Below, one piece after another: positions 18,676-26,999 of a stretch of DNA of 64,000 nucleotides. The position numbers and the translations under genes were made by a program. Below the pieces are notes generated by a model that ran no database searches, had not been told where the DNA came from, and saw nothing but the letters and a program-made list of their open reading frames with translations. Location of the stretch: NCBI GenBank assembly GCA_018826895.1, contig JAHJYA010000095.1, positions 1 through 64,000 on the forward strand. The letters are read 5' to 3'. This DNA is from Gammaproteobacteria bacterium. GTDB lineage: Bacteria; Pseudomonadota; Gammaproteobacteria; Pseudomonadales; Pseudomonadaceae. The first letter of the stretch is position 1; each line of letters starts with the position of its first letter.

Positions 18676-20070
18676 ATGAGCACAGAAAAAACCAACCAAT
18701 CCTGGGGCGGCCGCTTCAGCGAGCCAGTCGATGCCTTCGTCGCGCGCTTCACCGCCTCGGTGGAATTCGACAAGCGCCTGTACCGCCACGACATCATGGG
18801 CTCCATCGCCCACGCCACCATGCTGGCCAAGGTCGGCGTACTGACCGATGCCGAGCGCGACAGCATCATCGACGGCCTGCAGACCATCCAGGGCGAGATC
18901 GAAGCCGGCCAGTTCGACTGGCGCGTCGACCTGGAAGACGTGCACATGAACATCGAAGCGCGCCTGACCGACCGCATCGGTATCACCGGTAAAAAGCTAC
19001 ACACCGGCCGCTCGCGCAACGACCAGGTGGCCACCGATATCCGCCTGTGGCTGCGTGACGAGATCGACCTGATCCTCGCCGAAATCACCCGCCTGCAGCA
19101 GGGCCTGTTGGAGCAGGCCGAGCGTGAAGCCGAGACCATCATGCCTGGTTTCACTCACCTGCAGACCGCCCAACCGGTGACCTTCGGCCACCACCTGCTG
19201 GCCTGGTTCGAGATGCTCAGCCGCGACTACGAACGCCTGGTCGATTGCCGCAAGCGCACCAACCGCATGCCCTTGGGCAGCGCCGCGCTGGCCGGCACCA
19301 CCTACCCGATCCAGCGTGAAATCACCGCTGAGCTGCTCGGCTTTGACGCCGTGGGCGGCAACTCGCTGGATGGCGTCTCGGATCGCGACTTCGCCATCGA
19401 ATTCTGCGCCGCCGCCTCGATTGCCATGATGCACCTGTCGCGCTTCTCCGAAGAACTGGTGCTGTGGACGTCCGCGCAATTCCAGTTTATCGACCTGCCG
19501 GATCGCTTCTGCACCGGCTCCTCGATCATGCCGCAGAAAAAGAACCCGGACGTGCCCGAGCTGGTGCGTGGCAAGACCGGCCGAGTGTTTGGCGCCCTGA
19601 CCGGCCTGCTGACCCTGATGAAAGGCCAGCCGCTGGCCTACAACAAGGACAACCAGGAAGACAAAGAGCCGCTGTTCGACGCCGCCGATACCCTGCGCGA
19701 CTCGCTGCGCGCTTTTGCCGACATGATCCCGGCGATCAAACCCAAGCACGCGATCATGCGTGAAGCGGCGCTGCGCGGGTTCTCCACCGCCACCGATTTG
19801 GCCGACTACCTGGTGCGCCGTGGCCTGCCGTTCCGCGACTGCCACGAGATCGTCGGCCACGCCGTGAAATATGGCGTCGACAGCGGCAAGGACCTGGCCG
19901 AGATGAGCCTGGAAGAGCTGCGCCAGTTCAGCGAGCAGATCGAGCAGGACGTCTTCGCTGTACTGACCCTGGAAGGTTCGGTCAACGCCCGCGATCATAT
20001 CGGCGGTACGGCGCCGAATCAGGTACGCGCCGCGGTGGTTAGGGGTCGCGAGCTGCTCGCCACGCGCTGA
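18676..20070 (+). CDS. argH: Argininosuccinate lyase
   Basis: A 464-residue cytosolic enzyme of the fumarase/aspartase superfamily that splits argininosuccinate into arginine and fumarate. The superfamily signature [12 protein letters not shown] (about residues 277-288) and [13 protein letters not shown] are intact. The length is standard. It is divergent from algZ with about 280 bases between; a TATCAT hexamer at 18601-18606 could be a -10, but no good -35 was found. Confidence 0.96.
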   Translation: MSTEKTNQSWGGRFSEPVDAFVARFTASVEFDKRLYRHDIMGSIAHATMLAKVGVLTDAERDSIIDGLQTIQGEIEAGQFDWRVDLEDVHMNIEARLTDRIGITGKKLHTGRSRNDQVATDIRLWLRDEIDLILAEITRLQQGLLEQAEREAETIMPGFTHLQTAQPVTFGHHLLAWFEMLSRDYERLVDCRKRTNRMPLGSAALAGTTYPIQREITAELLGFDAVGGNSLDGVSDRDFAIEFCAAASIAMMHLSRFSEELVLWTSAQFQFIDLPDRFCTGSSIMPQKKNPDVPELVRGKTGRVFGALTGLLTLMKGQPLAYNKDNQEDKEPLFDAADTLRDSLRAFADMIPAIKPKHAIMREAALRGFSTATDLADYLVRRGLPFRDCHEIVGHAVKYGVDSGKDLAEMSLEELRQFSEQIEQDVFAVLTLEGSVNARDHIGGTAPNQVRAAVVRGRELLATR

Positions 20071-20082
20071 AGCCCATGCTGT

Positions 20083-20105
20083 GCGCGCGGTGCTCAACCG
20101 CGCGC
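20083..20105. terminator. Hairpin between convergent argH and GST genes
   Basis: Perfect 9-bp inverted repeats (20083-20091 and 20097-20105) with a 5-base loop sit at the junction of the two convergent genes and include the GST stop codon. Neither strand has a clear T run after the stem, so termination strength is uncertain. Confidence 0.4.
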
Positions 20106-20756
20106 CTGAGCCTTAATGAACGCGAGAAAGGCTGGCATCTCGACCACTTTCTGCTCGGCAATGCGCTGTACGTGCGGGTTCTGGTTGAGCCGCTCAAGCA
20201 GTGTCCGCGCCGCCGGAAAGTCAGCCAGGAGGTCGAGGCCGAACAGCTTGTGCGCCACGACACAGGCCAGGTCCAGGCTGTAGAGGAAATACAGATCTGC
20301 CACGCTGAGCGCCTCACCCGCCACATAAGGGCTGAAGCGGCCATGCCGCTTGAGTGTGGCAACGCCCGCCAGCAGCTCGCTCTTGCATCTAGCCAACAGT
20401 GCTTCGGGCACGCTGACGCCAAAGAATGCCTGGGAATAACCGAGGCGCGCCGGCAGCTCGATGTACAACTCGATTTCCCGAGCCAGGCTGCGCACCTGAG
20501 CGCGCGCGAAAGGGTCCGCCGGCAACAGCGGAGTACCGCCGCAGTCTTCAAGATAATCGAGGATCGCGCTGGTCTCACTGATAAACCCATCGGGCGTTTC
20601 CAGCACCGGAATCTTGCCACGCGGGCTGATCCGCAGAAAATCCTCACTCTGGCTTCCGTGCACCTGCACCACCTCGAACGGCAGTCCCTTTTCCTGCAGT
20701 GCCAACTTAACCATATTGAAGTAGTTGCTGACGGCAAAACCGTGAAGTTTCAACAC
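20094..20756 (-). CDS. Glutathione S-transferase family protein
   Basis: A 220-residue protein with an N-terminal thioredoxin-like GST domain (LKLHGFAVSNYFNMVKLALQ, then GKIPVLETPDGFISETSAI with the glutathione gamma-Glu contact region ETSAI near residue 67) and an all-helical C-terminal domain (YVAGEALSVADLYFLYSLD). The probable start is GTG 20756, after a TAGGAGCG ribosome site; the open frame runs upstream without homology. The substrate is unknown. Confidence 0.86.
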   Translation of the reverse strand: MLKLHGFAVSNYFNMVKLALQEKGLPFEVVQVHGSQSEDFLRISPRGKIPVLETPDGFISETSAILDYLEDCGGTPLLPADPFARAQVRSLAREIELYIELPARLGYSQAFFGVSVPEALLARCKSELLAGVATLKRHGRFSPYVAGEALSVADLYFLYSLDLACVVAHKLFGLDLLADFPAARTLLERLNQNPHVQRIAEQKVVEMPAFLAFIKAQARG

Positions 20757-20886
20757 CGGTGACGCTCCTATTCTGTCTACCCGACTTATAACGCCACGCA
20801 CCTGCACACGCCCAGCGCCATCAGCACAGTGAATGGCGATACCGACGAAGCACTGGCACACTGCACCTTTAGCCTCTGGAGCCGCC

Positions 20887-21162
20887 ATGACTGCGCACGA
20901 TGAACGCGACGACGAAGCCTTCGCCGAAGATACCTTGATCCAGGCCATCGAAAATCAGCTCGAAGCTGGTGAGCCGGCCTTTGTCCAGGCGGTCCTGAAC
21001 AAGCTGAGCCTGGTCGGCTATGAGCGCGAAGATATTCTTGAGCTGATGGCTCTGGTGCTGGCCGACGAGATCGACGTCATGCTGCGCGAAGACCGCGCGT
21101 TCGATCTTGCCCGCTACGAACAGGGCTTGCGCGCCCTGCCTGCATTGCCTGGCGACGCCTGA
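20887..21162 (+). CDS. Small acidic hypothetical protein
   Basis: A 91-residue protein that I do not recognise. It is strongly acidic and predicted helical (AHDERDDEAFAEDTLIQAIEN, LVGYEREDILELMALVLADEI), with no signal peptide, cysteine or membrane segment. The ATG follows a CTGGAGCC ribosome site 7 bases upstream. The stop is nine bases before the next gene on the same strand, so they are probably co-transcribed. Codon use looks like its neighbours. Confidence 0.65.
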   Translation: MTAHDERDDEAFAEDTLIQAIENQLEAGEPAFVQAVLNKLSLVGYEREDILELMALVLADEIDVMLREDRAFDLARYEQGLRALPALPGDA

Positions 21163-21171
21163 GCCACGCGC

Positions 21172-21954
21172 ATGGCGCCAGAGCGGCCACTGCGCCGTTT
21201 CCTTCAGCTGCGCTTGTGGCTGCTCCTGCTATTGCCAGGCCTGGTTGCGCCAGTCTTGCCCGAGGTTATCCGCATCGGCGCCGAAGATGACTGGTACCCC
21301 TACACCGCGTACCGCGAAGGCCGCGTGCAAGGTATGTCGGTAGATATCCTGCGTGCCGCCTTCGCCGCCACCGGCCAATCGGTCGAGCTGCTGCCTTACC
21401 CTTACGCACGCTGTATGGAAATGGCCCGCAGCGGGGAGCTGGTGGCCTGCTTCAATACCTCGCCAAATGCACGCATCCGCGCCGACTACCAGTTGCCGCA
21501 GCAACCGCTGTTCAGCGATGACATTCTGCTCTGGGCACGCCAGGACCAGGCCGACGCCATCACCGATTTCAGCCGCCTTGACGGCAAGCGCGTGGCCGTC
21601 ACCCTGGGCTACGAGTACGGGCCGATCCTCGATCAGCACACAGGCGTCGAACGCATCCCCGTACGTCGAGACCTCAACGGCTTTCTCATGCTGCAGCGTC
21701 AACGCGTCGACTTCACCGCCGCCTACCGCGGTACCACACAGGCATTGCTCGTCGAACACCCGGAGCTGGCGGGGCAGTTCACGCCGGTTGCCGTACTCCA
21801 CCGCCCCCAGCTGTACCTCAGCGTGTCCCGGCGCCACCCCCTGGCCGCCGAGGTACTGGAGCGTTTCGATCGTGGCATGCAGCAGTTGCATCACAATGGG
21901 CGCTACCAGCAGATCCTGCTCGACTGGCAACACACTTCATCGCCAGCAGATTGA
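21172..21954 (+). CDS. Periplasmic solute-binding protein (SBP_bac_3 family)
   Basis: A 260-residue exported protein with a basic then hydrophobic signal sequence (residues 1 to about 30) and the family-3 solute-binding fold: VIRIGAEDDWYPYTAYREGRVQGMSVDIL at the N-terminus, then the second lobe and a C-terminal helix (FDRGMQQLHHNGRYQQILLDW). Such proteins bind amino acids, but many stand-alone pseudomonad copies, as here, have no ABC permease beside them and their role is unknown. Confidence 0.85.
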   Translation: MAPERPLRRFLQLRLWLLLLLPGLVAPVLPEVIRIGAEDDWYPYTAYREGRVQGMSVDILRAAFAATGQSVELLPYPYARCMEMARSGELVACFNTSPNARIRADYQLPQQPLFSDDILLWARQDQADAITDFSRLDGKRVAVTLGYEYGPILDQHTGVERIPVRRDLNGFLMLQRQRVDFTAAYRGTTQALLVEHPELAGQFTPVAVLHRPQLYLSVSRRHPLAAEVLERFDRGMQQLHHNGRYQQILLDWQHTSSPAD

Positions 21955-22068
21955 GCAGGGCTTGACTACACTGCTCTAAGCACGCGCGCAGGCCTGCCAG
22001 AAATCGCCTGCACCGCCGCCCGCCGCGGCCTTGCCACGGCACACCTCTAACAACACGCCGGAGTCGTT

Positions 22069-22314
22069 ATGGCCTTTACCTCTGAACTGATTGCCGAACT
22101 GGAATTTCTCTCGCTGTTCAATCTGAGCAATACCCAGGAGGGTCTGAAAGTCCACCACACCGCCACTGCGGCCGCGATCGCCGCCGCCCAGCGCCTGCAC
22201 GACAAGGGCCTGATCAGCCAGCCCGATGGCGGTTACCTGACCAGTCTCGGGCTAGAAGCTGCCGCCCACGCCCAGGGCGTACTGACCATTCTCAAACTCC
22301 CGCAAGCCGCCTGA
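22069..22314 (+). CDS. TIGR02647 family small protein
   Basis: An 81-residue protein matching TIGR02647: SELIAELEFLSLFNL, GLKVHHTA and a winged-helix-like body (AAAQRLHDKGLISQPDGGYLTSLGLEAAAHAQ). The fold suggests DNA binding, but no function is known. The ribosome site CCGGAG precedes the ATG. It sits between the solute-binding protein and cyaA. Confidence 0.83.
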   Translation: MAFTSELIAELEFLSLFNLSNTQEGLKVHHTATAAAIAAAQRLHDKGLISQPDGGYLTSLGLEAAAHAQGVLTILKLPQAA

Positions 22315-22440
22315 GCGACCCGCACACCTGACCGCCGAGCCCGCAGCGCGCCCGGTGGTCGGGCAACCCCGAGTACGACACTGCACCGCAGCGCAGGCGA
22401 CTGATAGTCTAGGCGGTATCCCCCGCGCCAGAGCCAACGC

Positions 22441-25308
22441 ATGAGCCGTAGCCAGGAAATCCGCCCGGACATTGATGAGGGTATCGACCGCAAGGTCCTG
22501 GCTCAGCTGCGTGCGCGTTTTCTTGCGGTCAACAAGGGCCGCCTGCAACGTGCCAGCGAAGCCTTGTCGACGCGCCAGCAATTGGTGCTGCGCCTGCTGC
22601 CCCTGCTGTTTCACGTCAACCACCCCTTGCTGCCGGGCTATGTTTCGGGCGCCACACCGGCTGGCGTCAGCGGCTATGAGCCTGACGACGATGAACTGGC
22701 CGAAGCTCAGCGCCTGACCCGCTCCTTTGCCTACAAGCCACGCCGGGGCAATGCCCTGAGTGCCAACCCCACCGGCATCCACGGGCTGTTTCTGATGGGC
22801 AGCCTGGGCACCGTGGCGCAAGCTGAGCAGAGCGACATGGACGTGTGGGTGTGCCACGCACCCAACCTGACGGGCGAGGCGCTGGCCGAACTGCGGCGCA
22901 AATGCGATCAGCTCGAAACCTGGGCCGCGACCCTGGGCGCCGAGGCGCACTTCTTTCTGATCGACCCGGCGCGCTTTACCGTCGGCGACCGCGAAGCCCA
23001 GCTCACCTCTGACGACTGCGGCACGACCCAGCACTACCTGCTGCTCGATGAGTTCTATCGCACCGCCATCTGGCTGGCCGGGCGCACCCCACTGTGGTGG
23101 CTGGTACCGGTCTACGAGGAGCCGCGCTACCAGGCCTACATCACCACCTTGCTGAACAAGCGCTTTATTCGCGCTGACGAGGTCCTTGATCTTGGCCACC
23201 TGGCACGCATACCGCCTGGGGAGTTCATCGGTGCCGGCATGTGGCAGCTGTACAAGGGTATCGAGTCGCCCTACAAATCGGTGCTCAAGCTGCTGCTGAC
23301 CGAGGTCTATGCCAGCGAACACCCGAAGGTCGAATGCCTGTCACTGCGCTTCAAACAGGCAGTGTTCGCCAACCAGCTGGACCTCGACGAGCTCGACCCC
23401 TATATCGTCGTCTACCGCCGTTTGGAGGAATACCTCAGCGCACGGGGCGAACACGAGCGTCTCGAGCTGATCCGCCGCTGCCTGTACCTGAAGATCGACA
23501 AGAAACTCAGCCGTCCACCCCGCGGCCGTGCAAAAAGCTGGCAACGCCTGCTACTCGAACGTCTGACCCGCGACTGGGACTGGTCACCGCGCCACCTGGC
23601 AATGCTCGACAGCCGCAGCCAGTGGAAGGTGCGCCAGGTCAGTACCGAGCGCCGCGCGCTGGTCAACGAGCTTACCTACAGCTACCGTTTTTTATCGGCG
23701 TTCGCCCGCACCGAGCAGGCCGCCAGCTCGCTCAACAGCCGCGACCTCGGGGTCCTCGGCCGGCGCCTGTACGCCGCCTTCGAGCGCAAGGCCGGCAAGA
23801 TCGAATTCATCAATCCGGGCATTGCCCCGGACCTTGCCGAAGACACCCTGACCCTGGTGCACAGCCCCAGCCCCGAAGCCCCGCAGGAAACCCAGTGGGC
23901 CCTCTATACCGGCAGCCTGGGTGCCCAGGAGTGGCCGGATTTTGCCCCGCTCAAGCGCGCCCGCGAGCTCATCGAGCTGCTCGCCTGGTGCCACCGCAAT
24001 GGCGTGATCGACAACAGTACACGGCTGTCGCTGCACCCTGGTGCCAGCGACCTCAGCGAATTCGAGCTGTCGAACCTGCTGACCAGCCTGCAGCACGCCG
24101 TGCCGCTGCCCCTGGCACCGGTTGTCGAGGCGGACCTGCTGCAAGCCAGCAGCCCGCGGGAAATCCTCGTGCTGGTCAACGTCGGTATCGACCCACTGCC
24201 CCAGCACAGCCAGATGAACGTGCACATGACCACCGAACGCACCGACGCCCTCGGTTACTCAGGGGTGCGCGAGAACCTGGTGCTGACCCTCGACCAGCTC
24301 ACACTGAACAGCTGGAACGAACTGCTGACCAGCCGCTATGACGGCCCCCACGCGCTGCTCGACTGTCTGCGCGACCTGCTCAACAGCTTGCCGGCGGACG
24401 GCCCGGCGCCCAACCTGCGGGTGCGCTGCTTCTGCCGTAACCGCGCCACGCAGATTGCCGAACGGGTCGAGGAGCTGTTTCGCGACACCCTCGCCGCCTT
24501 CGCCGATGGCGCACCCAACCGTTACCTGCTGCAGATCAAACAGCATTACCACGTCCTTGAATGGCGCCCTGGCCAAGTGCGTCACACGCCGCTGCACGAC
24601 CGCAACGCCCTGCTCGACCACCTCGGTCGTGAGCGCAGCGACTACAGCGCGCTGCACCTGGATCGCCATGTGCTGGCCGGAGACGAGCTGGGGCTGATCC
24701 TGCCGCTCGGCCGGGCAAACTGCATCCAGGTGTTCTATCGCTGCTACGAAGGTACGGACGAGGCCGAATTGAGTGTGCTCGACGAAAACAATGCGCTGTG
24801 GCGTCAGCGCATGCCATTCCGCGACGAACAAAGCCTGCTGACGCCGCTGCAGCGCTTCCTGCAATCGCTGCTGTACCGCCGCAATGCACTGCTACCACTG
24901 GATGGCGCCCTACCCGCCGCACCGCCGGAGGTGATCTACTACCAGATTCTGCCGGATGCCCCGGCCCGGCCCCAGCGCCTGGAACGCCGCCCAGCGCCGA
25001 GCGCCGCGGTGAGCCACCCGTTCTTCGATGTGCAGGCCATTCTGGAGCCCGCCGACGGCAAGCGCGTGCATGTGACCCTGTACTGCAACCACCGTGAGTT
25101 TTCCGAACTGGAATACGCCGGCGACCTCTACGCCGCCGTGGCTCAGCACATCCTCGCCCAGCGCGCTGGCGGCGAGCGCTACCCCTGCTACATCACCGAC
25201 CTCGACCTCTCGGCGCTGCTCGACAGCGCTGCTGGACAGACCCTGGTTTCGCTGCGCTACAAGGCCCGCCTGGAAGACGCCCTCAATCAGGCGTTGCAGC
25301 ACGCCTAA
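22441..25308 (+). CDS. cyaA: Class I adenylate cyclase
   Basis: A 955-residue cytosolic enzyme that makes cyclic AMP. The N-terminal nucleotidyltransferase-type catalytic domain (1 to about 540) has the FLMGSLGTVAQAEQSDMDVWV motif (about 116-136) with the metal-binding SDxDxW. The remaining part is the regulatory domain found in enterobacterial and pseudomonad CyaA. The length is slightly above the 848-residue E. coli enzyme and usual for Pseudomonas. In Pseudomonas cAMP acts with Vfr/CRP. Confidence 0.95.
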   Translation: MSRSQEIRPDIDEGIDRKVLAQLRARFLAVNKGRLQRASEALSTRQQLVLRLLPLLFHVNHPLLPGYVSGATPAGVSGYEPDDDELAEAQRLTRSFAYKPRRGNALSANPTGIHGLFLMGSLGTVAQAEQSDMDVWVCHAPNLTGEALAELRRKCDQLETWAATLGAEAHFFLIDPARFTVGDREAQLTSDDCGTTQHYLLLDEFYRTAIWLAGRTPLWWLVPVYEEPRYQAYITTLLNKRFIRADEVLDLGHLARIPPGEFIGAGMWQLYKGIESPYKSVLKLLLTEVYASEHPKVECLSLRFKQAVFANQLDLDELDPYIVVYRRLEEYLSARGEHERLELIRRCLYLKIDKKLSRPPRGRAKSWQRLLLERLTRDWDWSPRHLAMLDSRSQWKVRQVSTERRALVNELTYSYRFLSAFARTEQAASSLNSRDLGVLGRRLYAAFERKAGKIEFINPGIAPDLAEDTLTLVHSPSPEAPQETQWALYTGSLGAQEWPDFAPLKRARELIELLAWCHRNGVIDNSTRLSLHPGASDLSEFELSNLLTSLQHAVPLPLAPVVEADLLQASSPREILVLVNVGIDPLPQHSQMNVHMTTERTDALGYSGVRENLVLTLDQLTLNSWNELLTSRYDGPHALLDCLRDLLNSLPADGPAPNLRVRCFCRNRATQIAERVEELFRDTLAAFADGAPNRYLLQIKQHYHVLEWRPGQVRHTPLHDRNALLDHLGRERSDYSALHLDRHVLAGDELGLILPLGRANCIQVFYRCYEGTDEAELSVLDENNALWRQRMPFRDEQSLLTPLQRFLQSLLYRRNALLPLDGALPAAPPEVIYYQILPDAPARPQRLERRPAPSAAVSHPFFDVQAILEPADGKRVHVTLYCNHREFSELEYAGDLYAAVAQHILAQRAGGERYPCYITDLDLSALLDSAAGQTLVSLRYKARLEDALNQALQHA

Positions 25309-25314
25309 ACAAAT

Positions 25315-25346
25315 ACAATTGATATCGATTATTGATTGCATATAAT
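25315..25346 (+). promoter_or_regulatory. Sigma-70 promoter overlapped by a Fur-like operator, before the sigma gene
   Basis: A -35 TTGATA (25319-25324), a 16-base spacer and a perfect -10 TATAAT (25341-25346) lie in a short AT-rich island. Two overlapping registers six bases apart (25315-25333 and 25321-25339) each match the 19-bp Fur consensus at 11 positions. This suggests iron-repressed transcription of the sigma-factor gene. The promoter lies inside the over-long open frame, so it also decides the downstream GTG start at 25380. Confidence 0.55.
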
Positions 25347-25379
25347 GCCGGCACTTTGCCTTTCGCAGCTGTGCCCGCC

Positions 25380-25883
25380 GTGAATGACCCCAAACTGGAA
25401 CTCTATCTCAGCCACCGCCGCGCGCTGATCGACTACGCCCGCTCGATTGCGGGTGGTCGTGCCCAGGCCGAGGACGTGGTTCAGGACGCCTGGCTGCGCT
25501 TTGCCGACGAGCGCACCGGCCACAACCTGCGCAACCCGCTCGGTTACCTCTACCGCATCGTGCGTAACCTGGCGCTGGACGCAGGTCGCCGCCTGGCCAC
25601 CGAGCAGCGCGAGCCTGAAGGCGCCAGCCGGCTCGGCGAGCTGCTGGCCTCCACGCCGTCACCTGAGGCGCAGGTCTGCGATGAGGACGCCCTGCAGATG
25701 ATCGCCAACGCCCTGCTGGAGCTGCCAGAACGCACGCGCGTAGCCTTTGAAATGCACCGTTTTGGCGACTACACGCTGCAACAGATCGCCCAGCACCTAG
25801 GGGTTTCAATTGGTCTTGTGCACAGCCTGATACGTGATGCCATGACTCACTGCGCAGAGCGCTTGGGTGACCATGAAGACTGA
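25380..25883 (+). CDS. FecI-type ECF RNA polymerase sigma factor
   Basis: A 167-residue extracytoplasmic-function sigma factor. Region 2 runs from about residue 8 to 72 (AEDVVQDAWLRFAD, NPLGYLYRIVRNLALDAGRR), and region 4 from about 108 to 160 (LLELPERTRVAFEMHRFGDYTLQQIAQHL, then the helix-turn-helix GVSIGLVHSLIRDAM). It resembles iron-starvation sigma factors (FecI, FpvI, FiuI). The GTG start at 25380 is downstream of the predicted promoter. The stop overlaps the fecR-like gene, and the receptor follows: a cell-surface signalling trio. Confidence 0.92.
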   Translation: MNDPKLELYLSHRRALIDYARSIAGGRAQAEDVVQDAWLRFADERTGHNLRNPLGYLYRIVRNLALDAGRRLATEQREPEGASRLGELLASTPSPEAQVCDEDALQMIANALLELPERTRVAFEMHRFGDYTLQQIAQHLGVSIGLVHSLIRDAMTHCAERLGDHED

Positions 25884-26892
25884 GCCGCCACCCATCAACT
25901 CATCAGCGCCAGACCTGGCAAATGACCCGGCCTGGCAGGCCGCGCTTGACTGGCATCTGCGCCTCCATGCGCAACCGGATGACACCGCCTTGCAAGCCGC
26001 TTTCAGCACCTGGCACAGCGCCCACCCGGCGCACGCGCGTGCCTGGCAGCGCGCCCAGCGGGTCTGGCAACTGAGCGGCGCCCTGGCACCCTCGCCTCGC
26101 CAGCCGATACCCATTGTGCAGCCATCATTGCCGCCACGCAGCCGACCAACCCGGCGGCACAAGCGCCTGCTGGGTGGGGCCGTCGCCATGGCCGCCTGCC
26201 TGCTTGTCGTTCTGCTGCAGTGGCCAACCTGGCAGGCCGACTATTACAGCCCCAAGGGCGAGCGGCGCACCCTCAGCCTGAATGACGGCAGCCAGCTCAC
26301 GCTCGACGGTGGCAGCGCGATCAAGGTCCATCTCGACAAGACGCAGCGCCAGATCACCCTCCTCCAGGGCCGCGTGTACTTCCAGGTCAGCCGCGATGCA
26401 GCTCGCCCGTTTCAAGTGATGGCGGGCACGACCACCATCACGGTCACCGGCACCGCTTTCACTGTGGATCACGGCGACGAGCGTTCGAGCGTAGCCGTCG
26501 AGCATGGCAGCGTACAGGTAGACGATTCGCAGACCGATACCCGGCAATCCAAGACGGCACTCGGAGCGGGCGATCGCCTTGAACTGGACCACCATCAGGG
26601 AAAGGCACAACTCAGCCATCAGGCACCCGGCACCATGGCCGCCTGGCGCAAGGGCCTGCTGGTCGCAGACAACCAGCCCCTGGCCCAGGTCCTCGAACAA
26701 TTGGCCAAACAGCTACCAGGCCTGGTCGTGCTGCACGATCAGGCGCTGGGTCAGCGCCGCGTGACCGGAGTCTTCGACCTCACCCGCCCAGAAGCGGCCC
26801 TAGAGGCCTTGATCACCCCCCAAGGCGGCCGCATCGAGGCCTACAGCCCCTGGCTGCTGGTGATTCAAAGCGCCTCTGAAAAAAATAAATAA
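25873..26892 (+). CDS. FecR family anti-sigma factor / sigma regulator
   Basis: A 339-residue single-pass inner-membrane protein. In order: a cytoplasmic anti-sigma domain (about 15-75; DPAWQAALDWHLRLHAQPDD, FSTWHSAHPAHARAWQRAQR), a transmembrane helix (about 99-117), the periplasmic FecR domain (YYSPKGERRTLSLNDGSQLTLDGGSA) and a C-terminal STN-like domain (LAQVLEQLAKQL, about 275-330) expected to contact the receptor. The start is ATG 25873; a GTG six bases earlier is possible. It overlaps the sigma gene by 11 bases. Confidence 0.92.
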   Translation: MKTEPPPINSSAPDLANDPAWQAALDWHLRLHAQPDDTALQAAFSTWHSAHPAHARAWQRAQRVWQLSGALAPSPRQPIPIVQPSLPPRSRPTRRHKRLLGGAVAMAACLLVVLLQWPTWQADYYSPKGERRTLSLNDGSQLTLDGGSAIKVHLDKTQRQITLLQGRVYFQVSRDAARPFQVMAGTTTITVTGTAFTVDHGDERSSVAVEHGSVQVDDSQTDTRQSKTALGAGDRLELDHHQGKAQLSHQAPGTMAAWRKGLLVADNQPLAQVLEQLAKQLPGLVVLHDQALGQRRVTGVFDLTRPEAALEALITPQGGRIEAYSPWLLVIQSASEKNK

Positions 26893-26900
26893 CTAAAGAC

Positions 26901-26926
26901 TGAAAAAACTCCCGCGCCAACCGTCT
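26901..26926 (+). promoter_or_regulatory. Candidate ECF-sigma promoter of the receptor gene
   Basis: A TGAAA (26901-26905) and a CGTCT (26922-26926) separated by 16 bases fit the general -35/-10 pattern of ECF promoters. They lie in the 107-base gap between fecR and the receptor. This would let the neighbouring sigma factor drive receptor, peptidase and transporter genes. A 7-bp hairpin (26949-26955 with 26961-26967) lies in the predicted leader. Confidence 0.35.
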
Positions 26927-26999
26927 CTTGGCTGCGACGCAAGTGAGAGGCGTTCGCAAAGAACGCCACCGACCTTGCATCACCCGGGGAGACTTATAC

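Noticed and set aside
22252-23322. 356-residue reverse open frame over cyaA
   Set aside because: Antisense to the conserved cyaA catalytic domain.
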